Source of the DNA: Siderastrea radians
Taxonomy: Eukaryota; Cnidaria; Anthozoa; Scleractinia; Rhizangiidae
Length of the DNA: 64,000 bases
NCBI GenBank assembly: GCA_964017195.1
Contig: OZ024895.1
Span: 45,875,673-45,939,672 of the forward strand
Direction: 5' to 3'
Shown one piece after another: positions 23,850-37,700 of the stretch. The first letter of the stretch is position 1; each line of letters opens with the position of its first letter. Position numbers and translations under genes: made by a program. The notes beneath the pieces were generated by a model. It had not been told where the DNA came from and did not search any database. It worked only from the letters and a program-made list of their open reading frames with translations.

Positions 23850-26560
23850 TCATACGCTCGTGCTAATGTGTTTGTATGTTTCTCTTAGCAATGGTTGATT
23901 TTTAATTAAGTGCCGTTTGCTCATAAGGATGTTCTTAAAATTAGGCACAGCTGGGTAGTACTTTGTTGCGAAAGGCAGAATTTTTTTCCGCACTGTCTCT
24001 CTTTGTTGAAGTGCCGACTTCATTTCACTGAATTTGACTTCGGACGTTATTCTTTCTACTAGACTGTTGGGGTAGTCTCTCTGCCGGAGGTGTGTTTTGA
24101 ATTGGGTGATATTCTCCATCACCGAGGAGTTTGTTCTTAGAAGGCCTAGGGCTTCACCTTTGAAAAACCCTTTTCTAACCCCTGGTGGGAGGCAGAAAGA
24201 GAAGTGAGTGTACTGGAAAGTTTTTGTGGGCTTGAAATGTGTGTGGATCTCGAGGATTGCTTGCTTGTTAAATCTTTCGCCTTTGAAAACAGTAGTATCC
24301 AGGAAGTTTATTTCTTTGTCTGGGATTTCAGCAGTAAATTTAATTGTCGGGTGGTGACTGTTTGCTAGGACAATAAGCTCTTCTATCTCCTTCACCAATT
24401 TGTCAACATTCCACGGCGAGAATAGGTCATCGATGTATCTTTTCCACTCAAGTGGTAGAAGAGTGTAGAACATTCGTAAAACTGTTTGACTAAACATGTG
24501 GCGTTATGCTTGGCCCGATCAGTGTCTCTCTTTGATATAGATTTATCAGATTTCGCTCTTCGCAACTTATCATTGTTGCGTTCAACACGGCGATAATGAA
24601 ACTTGGTTAGTGCGCCTATGAATTTTCGGTCGGCCTTTCTCTTTGTGGAGTGTATTTCTGTCTTAAGGAGGCTCGCAACAGTTTTTTTGGCCTTGGAGAG
24701 TAGCTTTTGAAGTCAAAATTTCGCATAGAAGGTAAACTTCGATTTCCTTGATACTACACTACCTTTTCAATATATGATCAAAGTTAATTTTCTCGGTGGT
24801 TTCCTAGCAACAGCTCTCACCATAGCAACGGTAATGGACATCCCCTCATTTTAAATAATGTCGAATATCTCGAAAACTAGTAGACACTTTATGACAAAAC
24901 TTGAACTATTTGAACTACTCAACCTACACAACTTGTATGCGAAATTAGGGAAAAATCTGTAAGAGCGTTTTCATGTAAATCATGATTCATTTTTTACGGG
25001 CTGATTTTGGTCATTCCTGCAATTTTCTCCAATATTTCAAGAAAGATAAAACTTAACACTTTTTCTTTTCAGTTGAAGGATCTTTTATGATATCAGAACA
25101 TTCTTAATGTACATTGAGCTTCCTAGGTGGCTGCGATTTTAAGATATTTATATTTAAAAACTGCTAAAATGCAGCACAAATCAGCCAAAAAGTTCGTAAT
25201 TTGCATAAATAGAAATATTTCTAAATTGCCCTTACAGTTAGGCTGAATAAACATTGCTGTTATTAGATAAGAAGGCTGAATCTCGGTCAAGTTTCATTCG
25301 TTATTAACTTTCAACGAGCAACAGTTTTATTTTGTTTTTCTTGGTCTATTTCACGATTATTCACGTGCAATGAATATTTATACACGTTGCGCTTGTGTCC
25401 TCTAGTGCATTTATAATTCCTTCTCATAATAATAAAAAATTTTCTTCTTCTGAACTTCTTCCTGGAGACTCTTTTCCATATACTCTTTAAATACTGACTG
25501 ACGTTTTAGCATTTTTAATTACGGATTTAATTACACTGGGGCCGAAAAATGAAGAGAAACAAGCTCAGAAGACGAATATATATATATTTTTCATTATGAG
25601 AAGGAATTATAAGCGCACGAGAGGACACAAGCGCAGCGTGTATAAATATTAATTGCACTTGAATAACCGTGAAATAGACCAGGAAAAACAAAATGAAACT
25701 GTTGCTCGTTGAAAGTTCATAACGACTGAAACTTGACCGAGATTCAGTCTTCTTATCTAATACCAGAAATGTTTATTCAGCCTAAAACTCACTGGAACAT
25801 CAAAAAGAATTATTATTCTAACGGCAATCAATTTAAGAGAAAAATCTGTAAGGGCAATTTAGAAATATTTCTATTTATGCAAATTACGAACTTTTTGGCT
25901 GATTTGTGCTGCATTTTAGCAGTTTTTAAATATAAATATCTTAAAATCGCAGCCACCTAGGAAGCTCAATGTACATAAAGAATGTTTTGATATCATAAAA
26001 GATCCTTCAACTGAAAAGAGAAAGTGTTAAGTTTTATCTTTCTTGAAATATTGAATCATGATTTACATGAAAACGCTCTTACAGATTTTTCCCTAATTTC
26101 GCATACAAGTTGTGTAGGTTGAGTAGTTCAAATAGTTCAAGTTTTGTCATAAAGTGTCTGACTAGTTTTCGAGATATTCGACATGATTTAAAACAAGGGG
26201 TTGTCTATTACTATTGCTATGGTGACAGCTGTTGCTAGGAAACCAGCGAGAAAATAAACTTTGATCATATGTTGAAAAGGTGGTGTAGTATCAAGGAAAT
26301 CGAAGTTTACCTTCTATGCGAAATTTTGACTTCAAAAGATACACTCCAAGGCCAAAAAAACTGTTGCGAGCCTCCTTAAACTCCTCGTCAGGAGTGATGT
26401 TTACTTTTGCGACATAGCGCAAGTCTCTTGGGCTTGTGCCCTTTTCTTTGCGGGCCTGAAGTTTAACTATCGACGTTTCTGACTGCTCGATCTTTCACTT
26501 GAGCATGGAAATCTCGTCGACGGTGGACTGGCAGGGTCGCTTGCTGGCGTTTCACAATTA
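23850..26560 (-). mobile_element. Penelope-like element fragment (RT region), interrupted by foldback
   Basis: On the minus strand a coding stretch 24662-23850 follows one at about 26560-26380. The first-read part contains a coiled segment (KIEQSETSIVKLQARKEKG, DLRYVAKVNITPDEEFK). It joins in frame, after removal of the foldback, to TEIHSTKRKADRKFIGAL and on to the RT C-terminal part with WKRYIDDLF (motif C, YIDD) and KEINFLDTTVFKGERF. Gaps and the missing RT core show it is a relic. It differs from the GIY-YIG Penelope copies at 42-46 kb. Confidence 0.7.
24667..26375. mobile_element. 1.7-kb foldback element with TTAA target duplication
   Basis: TTAA at 24663-24666 and 26376-26379 borders arms of roughly 780 bp that are inverted copies of each other, starting GGAGGCTCGCAACAG. 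The unpaired centre is about 25460-25540. Removing the element restores the host reading frame (DEEFK then TEIHS). No protein-coding region is supported in the arms. Confidence 0.9.
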
Positions 26561-27634
26561 GATCAGGCCTTTGAAAATGATAAATACCGCAACAGACACT
26601 GATTTTCAGCGCGACGGTACATTTCCTTTGGCCTCCAGCAAATTAAATTGGACGAGAAGGCGAAAGCACACGAAAACAGCGTTAAGGTGCTAAGTGAAAC
26701 AGGATCGAAGACGCATTGGTAACAAAGAAATCGTGAATGAAAACTTGCTCGGTTCCTAAAACAGAACTGAATTGCTGCGGCACTGCTACCCACCAACCAC
26801 TCCAGAAAAAAAAGAGTGCCGGGAAATAGAACGAAGACTTGATTTACAAGAATCGAGACAATAATAATTGTTAACGTTCTGTAATTTGTTGTTGATTTTT
26901 TTTTTTTTTTTGCTTAGACAGCTTTTAAAACGTCATCCAAATCACTTTTGGTGTGTGTGTACGTGTTTCATGGCTGCATTACTCTCTGATATGAAACGTT
27001 TACTATGACGTTCCAGGGACGTTGATTCTGCCGATCAAGGGATGGGATGTCATCTTTTTCTATTTCTTGGGTGAAAAATCGCCGGCAAGGGTGGCTAAAG
27101 TGCCGGCTATCGCCGGCAGCCGGCCGCTATTTTCAACCCTGCTCTACATGCAACCGTTGGATATGAAATGATAATACCAACCGACTCAGCGCTACGCGCC
27201 TCATAGGTTATTTTGCCATAAGCACCTGCTCTTGGAATACTTGTTAAATATTCTCGCGCCAAATTAAGGTTATTGTGGGCAAGCACGGGTGGAAGAGAAA
27301 ATTTTCTCCATTCCCGCCCAGTGATCACACCGTTCGATTATTTCATGTGCCAAACCAGTTCTTATTGCTCAGCGGATGGCAAAGGAAGTGGAGGCGCGAG
27401 GGGCGAGGGAGCTCAAGAGAGCCCGCCTTTCCCCAGTGCCCTCTCAGTTTTTTCTGTCCCTTACGCATACGCATAGCAGTGAGAGAACGACTAACAAACC
27501 TGGGCGGCAACCAGGTTCGATACAATGCATCAACACGTCTTTAGCTCAACAGGCTGGGGTACTATTCATCTGAATTTAATTTGTTTCTATTTTGGTCCCG
27601 GGACTGGTGTACGTGACAATATGCGCAAAAATAT

Positions 27635-28529
27635 GGCTATCGTTACTCAGTTTTAGGGGACTCGCGCTACATAGGAAAAAAACCAGTGAAACACTGTTTG
27701 AATGCACGCGCAAAAATGACGAGTGACAAATTTGATGACGAGCGTTTATTAGCGAGAAAAACAAATGAAAACAAAATGAAAAACGGTTAAACGCTCATCT
27801 ACAGTATTTAGGGTTAAGCACTGATCGATAGTGATTAGGCCTAAGAACTCATCTATACTTCTGTTTAGGGTTAAGCACTGATTCTACGACGGTTAGCTTT
27901 GTTATTGTTGAGTTTAGTTCTTTCTAAACTTTGTACAGTTAATGCGCCGATCAATTCGAAAGTTCAACATCCCCCCCGGGCAACCCCCCGGGCATTTGAA
28001 CTTTTGAAGATTGGCTTGTTCAAATTCCCTCCCCTCGGGGCAAGAAAGCCGTTCAAATGCCCCACCAATTAGTACTGAACTGCCTCTCCTCAAAGACAAA
28101 CTTGGTCTTCAATCAAACACTTTACATGCCTTTCAGAGAGAGATATGCCGTAATGACACCTTCAATCTTCTTTTAAAGACCCTTTCAAAGAGTTATTCAC
28201 TAACAAAGGGGAAATTCTATCTTGCAAATCCGTCAGACCCCGCAAAAACCAAAAAAATTCACGGGCCTATTACGTCAGAACAAGAGAGATAAATCCGGTT
28301 CAAATTCCCCACCCTTCCAATACAACGTTCAAATTCCCCCCTCCCCGGGCACGATGCACAGTCAAATGCCCGGGGTATGCCCGGGGGGGGATGTTGAAGT
28401 TTCGAATTGATCGGCGCATCATTGAATTCGTCATTTTTGCGAGTGAATTAAATTCGTCATTTTTGCGCGTGCATTCAGACAATCAGTTTTTCTCAATATA
28501 GCGCGAGTCCCCTAAAAGTAACGAAAGCC
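27635..28529. mobile_element. 895-bp inverted-repeat element with perfect 8-bp target duplication
   Basis: AAAAATAT at 27627-27634 and 28530-28537 flanks ends GGCTATCGTTACTCAG and (inverted) GGCTTTCGTTAC, followed by the shared TTTTAGGGGACTCGCGCTA. The 8-bp duplication suggests hAT-type mobilisation (inference). It contains the MITE at 27944-28417 and disrupts the 5' region of gene D relative to gene B. Confidence 0.85.
27944..28417. mobile_element. MITE, GATCAATTCGAA family, copy 2 (nested)
   Basis: The ends GCGCCGATCAATTCGAA and its inverted copy frame a CCCGGG-rich subterminal block. The interior is colinear with 23076-23524. Confidence 0.8.
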
Positions 28530-28700
28530 AAAAATATTGTACCCTACGATCCCCGACGAGGTCAAGGGTGTTTGTCTGCCTCGTGATTCGGTAATTGTTG
28601 TTGTAGTTAATCTTTAACTTTATTAGTCACATGAAAACCGAGTGACTTGGTTTTTTCAGCCAAGAAAGCTACCAGTACCAGCCCTTTAAAAGTCTGCAAA

Positions 28701-31700
28701 ATGAGGCTCAAATATTTGCCAGCTTTCGCTACACTGTTTGTGTTATTTGTGCTACAAGTCGATGGTACACCTTTGCATATTTTGCTGATACTTATTGATG
28801 ATTTTGGCTGGAGTGATGTCGGATTCCATGGCTCAAAAATCAAAACTCCAAACATCGATAAGCTTGCGTCTGAAGGAGTTATCCTGGATAATTATTATGT
28901 GCAGGCTATTTGCTCACCAACAAGAAGCGCTCTACTGTCTGGAAGGTATCCAATACACACAGGTTTGTGTGGAATTATTTATATATTTATTTATTTATTT
29001 GCAGAAGAAAACTTTTACTGTCGTTTTCATCTAAGCGTGGACACGTGACGGAAAAACATGTTCTAATTGGGTGTCAAAGGTGACATGTTTGGCCGCCAAA
29101 CCTCTGAAGTTTGAAGGCTGTGCGAGCAGGTTTCGCTAAAATGGCGGGAGTCGAGAAAACGAAGAAGACCTAGATAATGTAGTTTTTAGATTTGTTTCTT
29201 CGATATTCGGGAATATTAAACTACACATGAGAAAACATGTTGACCTTTTCGAATATTTAAGCTTATGCAAATTTTGGCATTGAAACCCAATCATGCACAC
29301 AGGAATGCAAGTTTAACGGCTGTCAAACGTCAAATGTTTGGCGGCCAAACATGCCACCTTTGATATCTAATTAAAACATGTTTTTTCTTCACGTGTCCAT
29401 GCTTAGGTGAAAACGACGTGACGGTACTTTTGAGTTTACAGTTGTGTGCTTAGTGCCCTGGCCTTTGAGTGTAAGCGAGGCTGGAGTTAACTTTTTTAGA
29501 TGGCCCGTAGGGTGAGGCCATCTATAGTTTTACTTACATTCCTTTGGTAGGTTCTTGAAGGTCAGGGATGATTGATTGGTATGTTAATGATATGTATTGG
29601 GACAGGAGGGGTGAATGTGGGGTGTTTGTGACCATTGTATTCTTGGGGATGCGCAAAGGTGTGTGTGGTTGACAGCATTTATAGCTTCACACATTTACCT
29701 GCACTAGCCAGCTCTTTGTTTTTGAGTTTGGATTTTATTTGTTGGTTTTTAGCATTATTGTTAGCATTATTTTTAGCATTGAACGTGTCTAAGTTAAAAT
29801 CTTTTTTACCAATGAGACCACTCTTCATGTTTTGTAAAATCGAATGGTTTGGGAGGTTTTAACTTGCAACAGAGGCTGAATAACTGCAGCTTCTGCTACA
29901 TCGCTTGCGCTTGCGCTGTGCCCTCTGTTGGCATTTTCGCAAAAACTTGGTGGAGGGAGACGATAAAGAAGACTGTTGCAAAGAGTTGCCAATTCATGGA
30001 AAATTTCAGGCTACTTTTCGGACTACTGACACCATGCAGGACTAAACAAAAACTTGAATTCCAGCTTGCCCTTTGGGCAAGCAAGTCTCAGAAGTTGCTT
30101 GCCCGAGCCAATTTTCCACTTGCCCCTGTTTAAAACAAATTTCTCTAGCTCATTAATGATTCACGATATACAGACAACGATTTCACAGTGTTCAGTGAGG
30201 GTTTGCTCTCCTTCTGTTGACTGTTTTGCTATACAATATAATGTGGGAAATCGTTCACATTTACTATCCTCCTGTCAATTTCACAATACTATTCTAGTAC
30301 TTAACATTAATGTTTACTGACTGAATGTGCTAATTAAGTTAGACTATAGTGGGATTGAAGCAGTGTGATCTCTGCATTGCAGTATTTTAATCTTGCTCTT
30401 TACCTACACAGTAAAAGTTAAAGGTTCATACAAACTTGACTGAATATATAACATCTCTCAATTACAAGAAAAAGGTGATCAAAAATCATTATTGTATTCA
30501 GATTGTATACACTAATACAATTGAAAGTCCGTTGATAAACACTGCAACCAAGGAAGAGTGAAACATTATTCTTTTTCAAAATGTAGCTTATACTGGAAAA
30601 AGTGACTGTTAGGGTAGAAATGAAAAACCTCTCCAAAGGTGCTAAAACTTCACAGGAAGACAGCAAACAACACCAGGTAACATTACACCTTCTTTATTCG
30701 AGAGCTTTACCTTCTAAAGTTCATTTATTTTTTGATAGGAATTCTCAGTTCAATTTTCCATACAAACTCTTCTATCATGCTTGGGCTACCTGTGATCCAG
30801 GTAGATTTTGATGACGTGCTAGGCAACCAGTATAATTCTCAGATCGTCATCTTTCCAGACCTCAGAGCATGAAAATATGGTTATGCTTGTAACCCTGAAT
30901 TAGCGTGAGGTTGTTTGATATATACTTTAATACCACAGAAGCAATTTATCAACACATTCAAATTTTTATATAAAATGCAAGCTCAAGCTTACTGTATATA
31001 CTGGCTTTGATCCTGTCTGTATATGGTATGCGGTAGGAGGCACAAAAAAAAAATGATAAGGAAAAGAAGGCTTTGTAAGACTGACGCATCAAGGATCTGC
31101 TAAAAGGTAGCCTTATAATCAAAAAAGGCTTTCCAGTATAAGCACAGAACTAAAGTTGTTTTAGCTACAGCAGCATTTTCATTGCATGTTCGCTGAAATT
31201 TGTTTACCATTTTGTAGGTCAGGGAGGGATTTCAACAATTGTCTGGTTACTGTTACCAAAAGAGATTATCTGCGTGTAATACTTGTGAATGAAAAAGTTA
31301 AAGTGCTACAATGCACTTTATTAAAGATCTTACAAAATGTTTTAGAAAAAGTCACTTTAAGCGATTGCGTGACTGACAAACCAACTGATAAAAATGTTGG
31401 ACCAGATTGATATTTTACTTAATGACAATTTTTGCAGCTTTGCTAAATGGTCATGTGCACTGTTAGTGCTTAATTATTTGTCATGTAGTCGACAGACTTA
31501 AACTGTAATTTGATGAAGGGTTTTCCCTAGGCACTTGCCCATCGGGCAAGTGATCCTGAAAAGTTGCTTGCCCGACCTCAAAATCTACTTGTCCTGGATG
31601 ACCGGACGGGACTTTTGTTGAGCCCTGCCATTTTATGTTGCTGGATGGCTTCCCAGAATATTTAACACAACCAGATGAAATGTTGCCCTTCCATGTATGT

Positions 31701-34700
31701 TTAATCAACTAGATTACAAATTTCAAGTGAAAACACTTGAGTAGAACTTTCTAGAAAACATTCTTATCTTAGATGGATTGCATTACATAACAGCTTCAAC
31801 CAAGTTAGCTGGGAATCACCTTTCCCAAGTAGTCACATAAACTGAAAGAGGTGATACAGGTAACACAATTCTATAAGAGGCATAGCATTTTTGGTATTGA
31901 CAATATAAAAGAACTGTAGGAGAATTCGGAGGTTTAACTATAGTGGCTCACCAATTAACTTTAGCTTGTAAGGGCCGTCTTTGAAGAGTTTACTCGTAGC
32001 ACGAGTCAAGTTCGAGCCCGAGTCAAGTTCGAGTCAAGTTCGAGTCATGAGTCAAGTTCGAGTCAGGTTGAAAAATCTTTTATTTTTACTTCTTTTGATT
32101 GTGATTCTTGCTTTCATGATGATGTGGCAGTGGTAAACAGTAAGATTATTAAACAGTCTGGTCTGAGATCTCGATCGATCGATCGATCAATCATGAGCGT
32201 CATTCGAGCTATGATTCGAAGCCTGCTTTTCAAAGATATGCCATGTCATAGTAATTGTAAATTTTCCTGAAAGAATGTGACCTCTATTTGCATAAAGCTG
32301 GAGAAGAGGTCCCATTTTCATGATACACCGAGTGAGAAAACTGACATGAATAAATATTACCATTCGCGCCACTCAAGCGCCATCTTGTCAGTCCACAGGG
32401 CAGCCAAGAACAATAGAACCTATTTCCTTTGCGGACATAATGTTGAAGGACAGTCCAGTATTTCAGCAGAATACGAACCTTACTCTTCTCCTTGTCAGCA
32501 GGGTTCGCAGGGTTTCAAGGTAAAATTATCTCAGGAGTATTAGAAGTATTTTGTCTGTCTTGGGCCAGACCTGCGTCAAGAGACGGTAACGAAAGGGACT
32601 CTATGGAAGCTTTGGTGATATTACAGTTTACATGCCGCTAGGTAAGTTAACCGAAAGGTAAGTTACATATAACCAGGCTTCCGAAACCATGGTGAACAGT
32701 TGGCTGTTTGAGCTTTGGCCACCAACAAAACTGATCAAAACCTTTCAGGAAAATTAATACATGAGGAGGATAAGTAAGGAATGGGGTTAATTTCGTTCAA
32801 TAAGTTGTTAACAGCACTGGGAATGAACTCTCGCGATTGCTCGACAGGAATAATATCTCTTGGACTGTTGATGTCTTGAGCATCAGTTGGCGCAACATTA
32901 TGAAAGAAAGAATCTCAATCAAAAGAAATTAACAAAAAGTTTAAAAAACGGACTTTTTATTAACCTGACTCGAACTTGACTCGTGCTAAAAGTAAACTCG
33001 TCTTTGAAAAACCACAGGTTTTCTTGTTTTATTACAGACCTGCTTGCTTTTCACATTTAAATGATCATGATGTGAAACTTGTGAGCATAAGAACAACATG
33101 ATTTACATGTGAAAAGCGGGAAGGTTTGAATCAAAACAGTCACCTCTAGCCTCACTTCCTCTCAAAGGCCAGATTGCTAAGCACACAACTGTAAAGTAGG
33201 CTAATGAATTAAATTGGGTTTTTGTCAGCCTTATCCCCAGGCTTTTACAGTCTTATTGATCGAGTACCATTAGAAGGCTTGGGGCCAAACACATTAGGGT
33301 GTCACTTGATTTCTTGCCGAGGACGACTGGGAACAAGGCTGAGTCCAACTCTCAACTCGTTGGTCAACTTCTGGTATATTTATGTAGCAGGAAAGCTAGT
33401 TGAAAAGTTATTTTTTAATTTTGTTCAATTTCATATGAAAGTCTGTTTTGTGTTTTCTTGATAAACTGAAAAGTGCTGAGAGAAGTTAATGCACTGTCAG
33501 AAGACTATTTAAATTGCTTCCTTTCCCTAAAGAGAAACAAAGTCAATTGCAGTACAATAGCAGTACTGAGGGGGACATTGGGTTTTGCGGTTTTGGTCAC
33601 TTTTGAGATTGGTTTTTCGGTTTTTGTACTCAAAATCCCTGTTTTTCGGTTTCGGTATCCACTGCGGTTTTCGGTTTTCCCTTTTTGACATTCAGGTTTT
33701 GGGTTTTATGAACAAAAAAGCGGTTATTCGGTTCTTGCGAGCAATTGGCTCATTGTACGAACCTTTTTGAGTTCATCACGAGTTACAAAAGTTTCACCTT
33801 CAAATTCGTCCTCCAAGCACGACAACAGGGGCATTGAATGGTCGGTCCCTAAGGAGAATATTTCGCTGTTGTATCAAGGGTTGAGGGACTGAAAATCACG
33901 AATTTGCAGTTTTGATCATTATTCTTGGTGTTTTAGTAAAAAAATTTTGACCGGTTTTTCAGTTTCTGATAGGCCCCAATGCCCCCCTCAGTACTGTAAG
34001 GGTGTTGATGGTCGTAAGTTAGGGTAACTAAAAACATGTTTTAGTCCCCAAATTGCAGGGGTATGATTTTGTGATGGTGGACACTGATGAATAATTGAGT
34101 ATGTTAAATAATTTTGTTATCAGGCTTACAACATGAAGTAATAGGCCCTGAAGAGCCATATGGACTGCCACTTAATTTCACTATCTTGCCACAGAAACTC
34201 AAGGAAGCTGGTACATGTATTGAACTTAATTCAATATAAATTACTATTACTGTAAGACTGTTTTTAACCCTCCATAGACCTGTTGCTGAAGGTTTGCTAA
34301 TCCCCCTAGGCTCCAAAATAATGATAGATTTTAATCTATTTTAATAAAAATAAAAAATTGTAAGACTGAACTGCCACACACTGCAACAGTAACGCAATCA
34401 TCTTATTTAGCAGAGGTGCAGTTTTCAAATCCTTTTATGGTGTCTTCTGCCTCTTAGCAATTTTTATAAATTTTATTTAATAATAATAAAAAGATCTTTA
34501 TACAGAGATGTCACCAAACATCATCTTCTACTGCTTCCTTCTGCTTTGGGAATCCCATTTCCTTTCTCTCTCTTTACCTACTGCAGACTTTCTGCTGCCT
34601 TTTTTCTTGGGCTCCCACCCCACCCCTTCCTCCCCCAGCAATGTAGTATTTTTTGACTTTTTTTTTAACCCTTTAAGCCCCAATATCAATATGCATATTC

Positions 34701-37700
34701 TCCTTACTGTTCTCCATACTAGTTGAGAGAATTTGCACAAAACATGAAGACATTTCATATTTGGTGATCATTTCCTTTATTCTCGTGACCTGATCAAGTA
34801 GTGATATTGTAAGGAGAAATCAGATGCTTGTCACTATTGGGGTTTAAAGGGTTAACACATGCATGCATGGCATTTTGAACACATTGGGGACCTGCTAAGC
34901 TGTAGGCATATTTGCTGACGATAATTTTTACTGCAATTAAATTTAGTTAACTGTGTGAAAAAATGCTGATAGCACTCCTTAAACTTTATTTCTTAACAGG
35001 ATACTCAACACATATGGTGGGAAAGTGGCATCTTGGTTTTTTCAAATGGCCTTACACCCCAACATACCGCGGGTTTGATTCATTTTATGGATTTTACTTG
35101 GGTGAAGAAGACCACTTTAAACATAATGATTATGGCATTCTTGATTTGCGGGATAATGAGAAGCCTGTTAAAGATAAGGGAGGAGTTTATTCAGCCAGGC
35201 TTTATGCTAAGGTTATGATCCTTTTAAATTTATCAAGACGATAGTCATTATGTTATAAGTGCATACAACTTTAATGTGAGTATGGTGGGTTCCATGTGGA
35301 AAGATGCATCAAGATTTGCAAAATTTGTTAAAGTTAATGTGATTAAACAAATTATTCATTTTCCTTTTTTCACCAGCAAGCACAGAATGTCATCTTATCC
35401 CATAATGCCTCAAGACCCTTGTTTTTGTATCTACCTTTTCAAAATGTGCATAAACCATTACAAGCTCCACAGAAATATATCAACAAATACCAATTTATTA
35501 ACAACATGGCAAGAAGACTTCATGCTGCGATGGCTGATATTGTGGATGAAGCAATAGGAAATGTCACCCAAGCTATGAAGCAGGCTGGGTGAGTTCTCAG
35601 ACAAATCTCTGGTAGGGTAAAGTATAGTATAGTTATATTTCCAGTTGCTTTGTACTCTAGAAAGCAGTTTAAAAGTCTGGCAGTGTTGCTATCCTATATG
35701 GCTTGAGTGAAGCTTTACCTCGACTGGGTTATGTCCTTTTCTCTTCCATGGTGCAATTTAATTCTTTCGTAGTTGCAATCAGCATTCACTACAGGATGAT
35801 GCATATACTCATTCGTAGTTCTTGTTTCCCACTTTCATAGTCTATGGCATGATACTGGAAGCTATCAGGGCAGTTTTACTTCGGTATTAGAACCTGTGAA
35901 ATTCACCGATGATATACCACAAAGGAAATGAAAAATTGAAACAATAACATATAGAAAAACAATAGTTTATAAACCAAAGAAAATCTTGCAGGTTCTTTCA
36001 CCGAGGTAAACCCATCAGGGGTTTGAGAACTGCTCATTAAGGCACACACTTTTGGGGATCTTCTACCCCTTGGTTTCCCTTGTGACACAATGCTCTTTGC
36101 TCACCTAGTTGTTTACTACCATTCACTATCGTATGGTTAGTGACAGCATCAAATCATGCAATCCTTCTGTTTGCTTTTCTTGTAGTCTTTGGGACAACAC
36201 TCTGTTGATTGTCTCAACTGATAATGGTGGCATTCCTGAGTTTGGTGGATATAACTGGCCCCTCCGTGGACACAAATTCAGCCTCTGGGAGGGAGGGGTC
36301 AGGGGTGTGGGCTTTGTTCATGGCAAAATGCTGCAGAGGACTGGGGTCAAGTGCAAAGAAATGTTTCATGTGACAGACTGGTACCCAACCCTCCTCTATC
36401 TTGCAGGTAAATTTATTTTGTTTCTTCCATTTTTTTCTCAATAATTTTATTGCGTGGCCAGTTGTTTTTCATTCTCAGAAGTAGTTTTGTTAACCTGCAT
36501 CTTACAATATCTCTCTTAGGTATCAAAGAGAATCCTTCTGTTCCTCCACTGGATGGTTTCAACATATGGCACAGCATATCTGAAGGTGCTGCTTCACCCA
36601 GAACAGAGATTCTACACAACATTGACGTGTCACCAGACTCTAATGTCTATGCTAAGACAGAAGGTTATGAGGGGATTGCAATTCGTGTTGGTGATATGAA
36701 GTTGTTGATGAATGTACCCAATTTAACATGGTACAAGCCGCCGGAATTATCCCCTGGATTTACAGATCAAGTTGATAAGGTAGTTGTCTAATTGGCATTC
36801 CATACTTTAAAAACTCAAGTCTTGTTCTTTACACCCTGTTTTTGTTGATTGTTCGGGGAGGGCGGGGGGCAGGGTGGACACTCCTTATTTGGCCTAAATG
36901 GGTATGTGCCACTCAACAGGGTATGGTTTTCAGGGTCTTGCATCTTAAGCAGGGTATACAACATTTGTCACTATTTAGTGTCTTGAACAGGGTGTCATTC
37001 TGGACCCGGAGGCCTTGAATGGGGTGTGAACGTTAGCAGTGTGTGGCCTTCATGTGTGCGACCAACAATTTTCAGTTAAATCTATCTCTACGATGTCATT
37101 TACAAAAAAAAACTTTCTGAAATAATTTCTTTCTGGTCACAGAAAAGCACTTTTGTCTTAAACGGGGTAGCAAAATGAACGGACAGAGTCACGGTTCCTC
37201 CCGGGGAAGAGATGAAGATAAATGTCTACTTTATGGATTTACAAATTAATCACGTGTGGATTAGTGGAGATTACTATTCTATAAATACAGAAGGCTCACT
37301 TACAATAGAGTGGTTACCATGAGTGATTCAAATGTCGTTGAGAAGATACATGTTACCTAAAGCTTGTAACATCATGTTAGAGTTATGGGGCAAGGAAAGA
37401 AGGAGGGGGGTATAAGTACTCTCATGTATTAGATTTGTGTTGCTGTTAAGGCCAGGACTGTACTGTTTCATGTCCATATAAGCCGAGTCTGCAATCTCCC
37501 ACAAGTTGGCTTAAATAACCGGGGCAAGTCTCATTGGTTTGGTATTAAGCAGAGTTTGATCCAAAATTCCAGTAACTTGAAGCCCTCTCTTCCCTCTATG
37601 CACTCCATTAACAGATTTCTGAGGTTTTTGGCATGTGGTGACATGTATTGCAGTTCTTTTATTGTTGCTTGATTTTCTTCAACAGAAATTTGGTGATAAT

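Larger units (their letters stand above)
23709..27141. mobile_element. 3.4-kb CAGGGTT-terminal element containing nested retroelement and foldback
   Basis: Left end CAGGGTTCAAAATAAAATC and right end inverted as CAGGGTTGAAAATAGC. Both flanks read CTCTA, and the uninterrupted duplicate near 3406 reads TTACTCTACACGC. CAGGG ends suit a hAT-type element; an 8-bp duplication would require a 3-bp loss on the right. The interior holds a minus-strand Penelope-like fragment and, within that, the foldback at 24667-26375. No transposase was recognised. Confidence 0.6.
21333..28962. repeat. Segmental duplicate of 2374-4417 (gene A exon 1 / divergent spacer / sulfatase exon 1), expanded by insertions
   Basis: Blocks of the 2.0-kb segment 2374-4417 reappear in the same order: 21333-21986, 22868-23075, 23525-23708, 27142-27634 and 28530-28962. 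The gaps between blocks are occupied by identifiable inverted-repeat elements (21987-22867, 23076-23524, 23709-27141, 27635-28529). Together the insertions add about 5.6 kb. Confidence 0.8.
29435..33195. mobile_element. 3.8-kb inverted-repeat composite in intron 1 of gene D
   Basis: TTTACAGTTGTGTGCTTAG at the left recurs inverted at the right, and similarity continues for about 55 bp (GGCCTTTGAG, GAGGCT). Two further elements (30037-31627, 31986-32999) lie inside. No transposase is recognisable; the remaining interior shows no supported gene. Confidence 0.6.

Noticed and set aside
32277..32543. 88-residue open frame inside the MULE-like element
   Set aside because: No recognisable domain, and length is within chance expectation; kept only as the interior of the mobile element.
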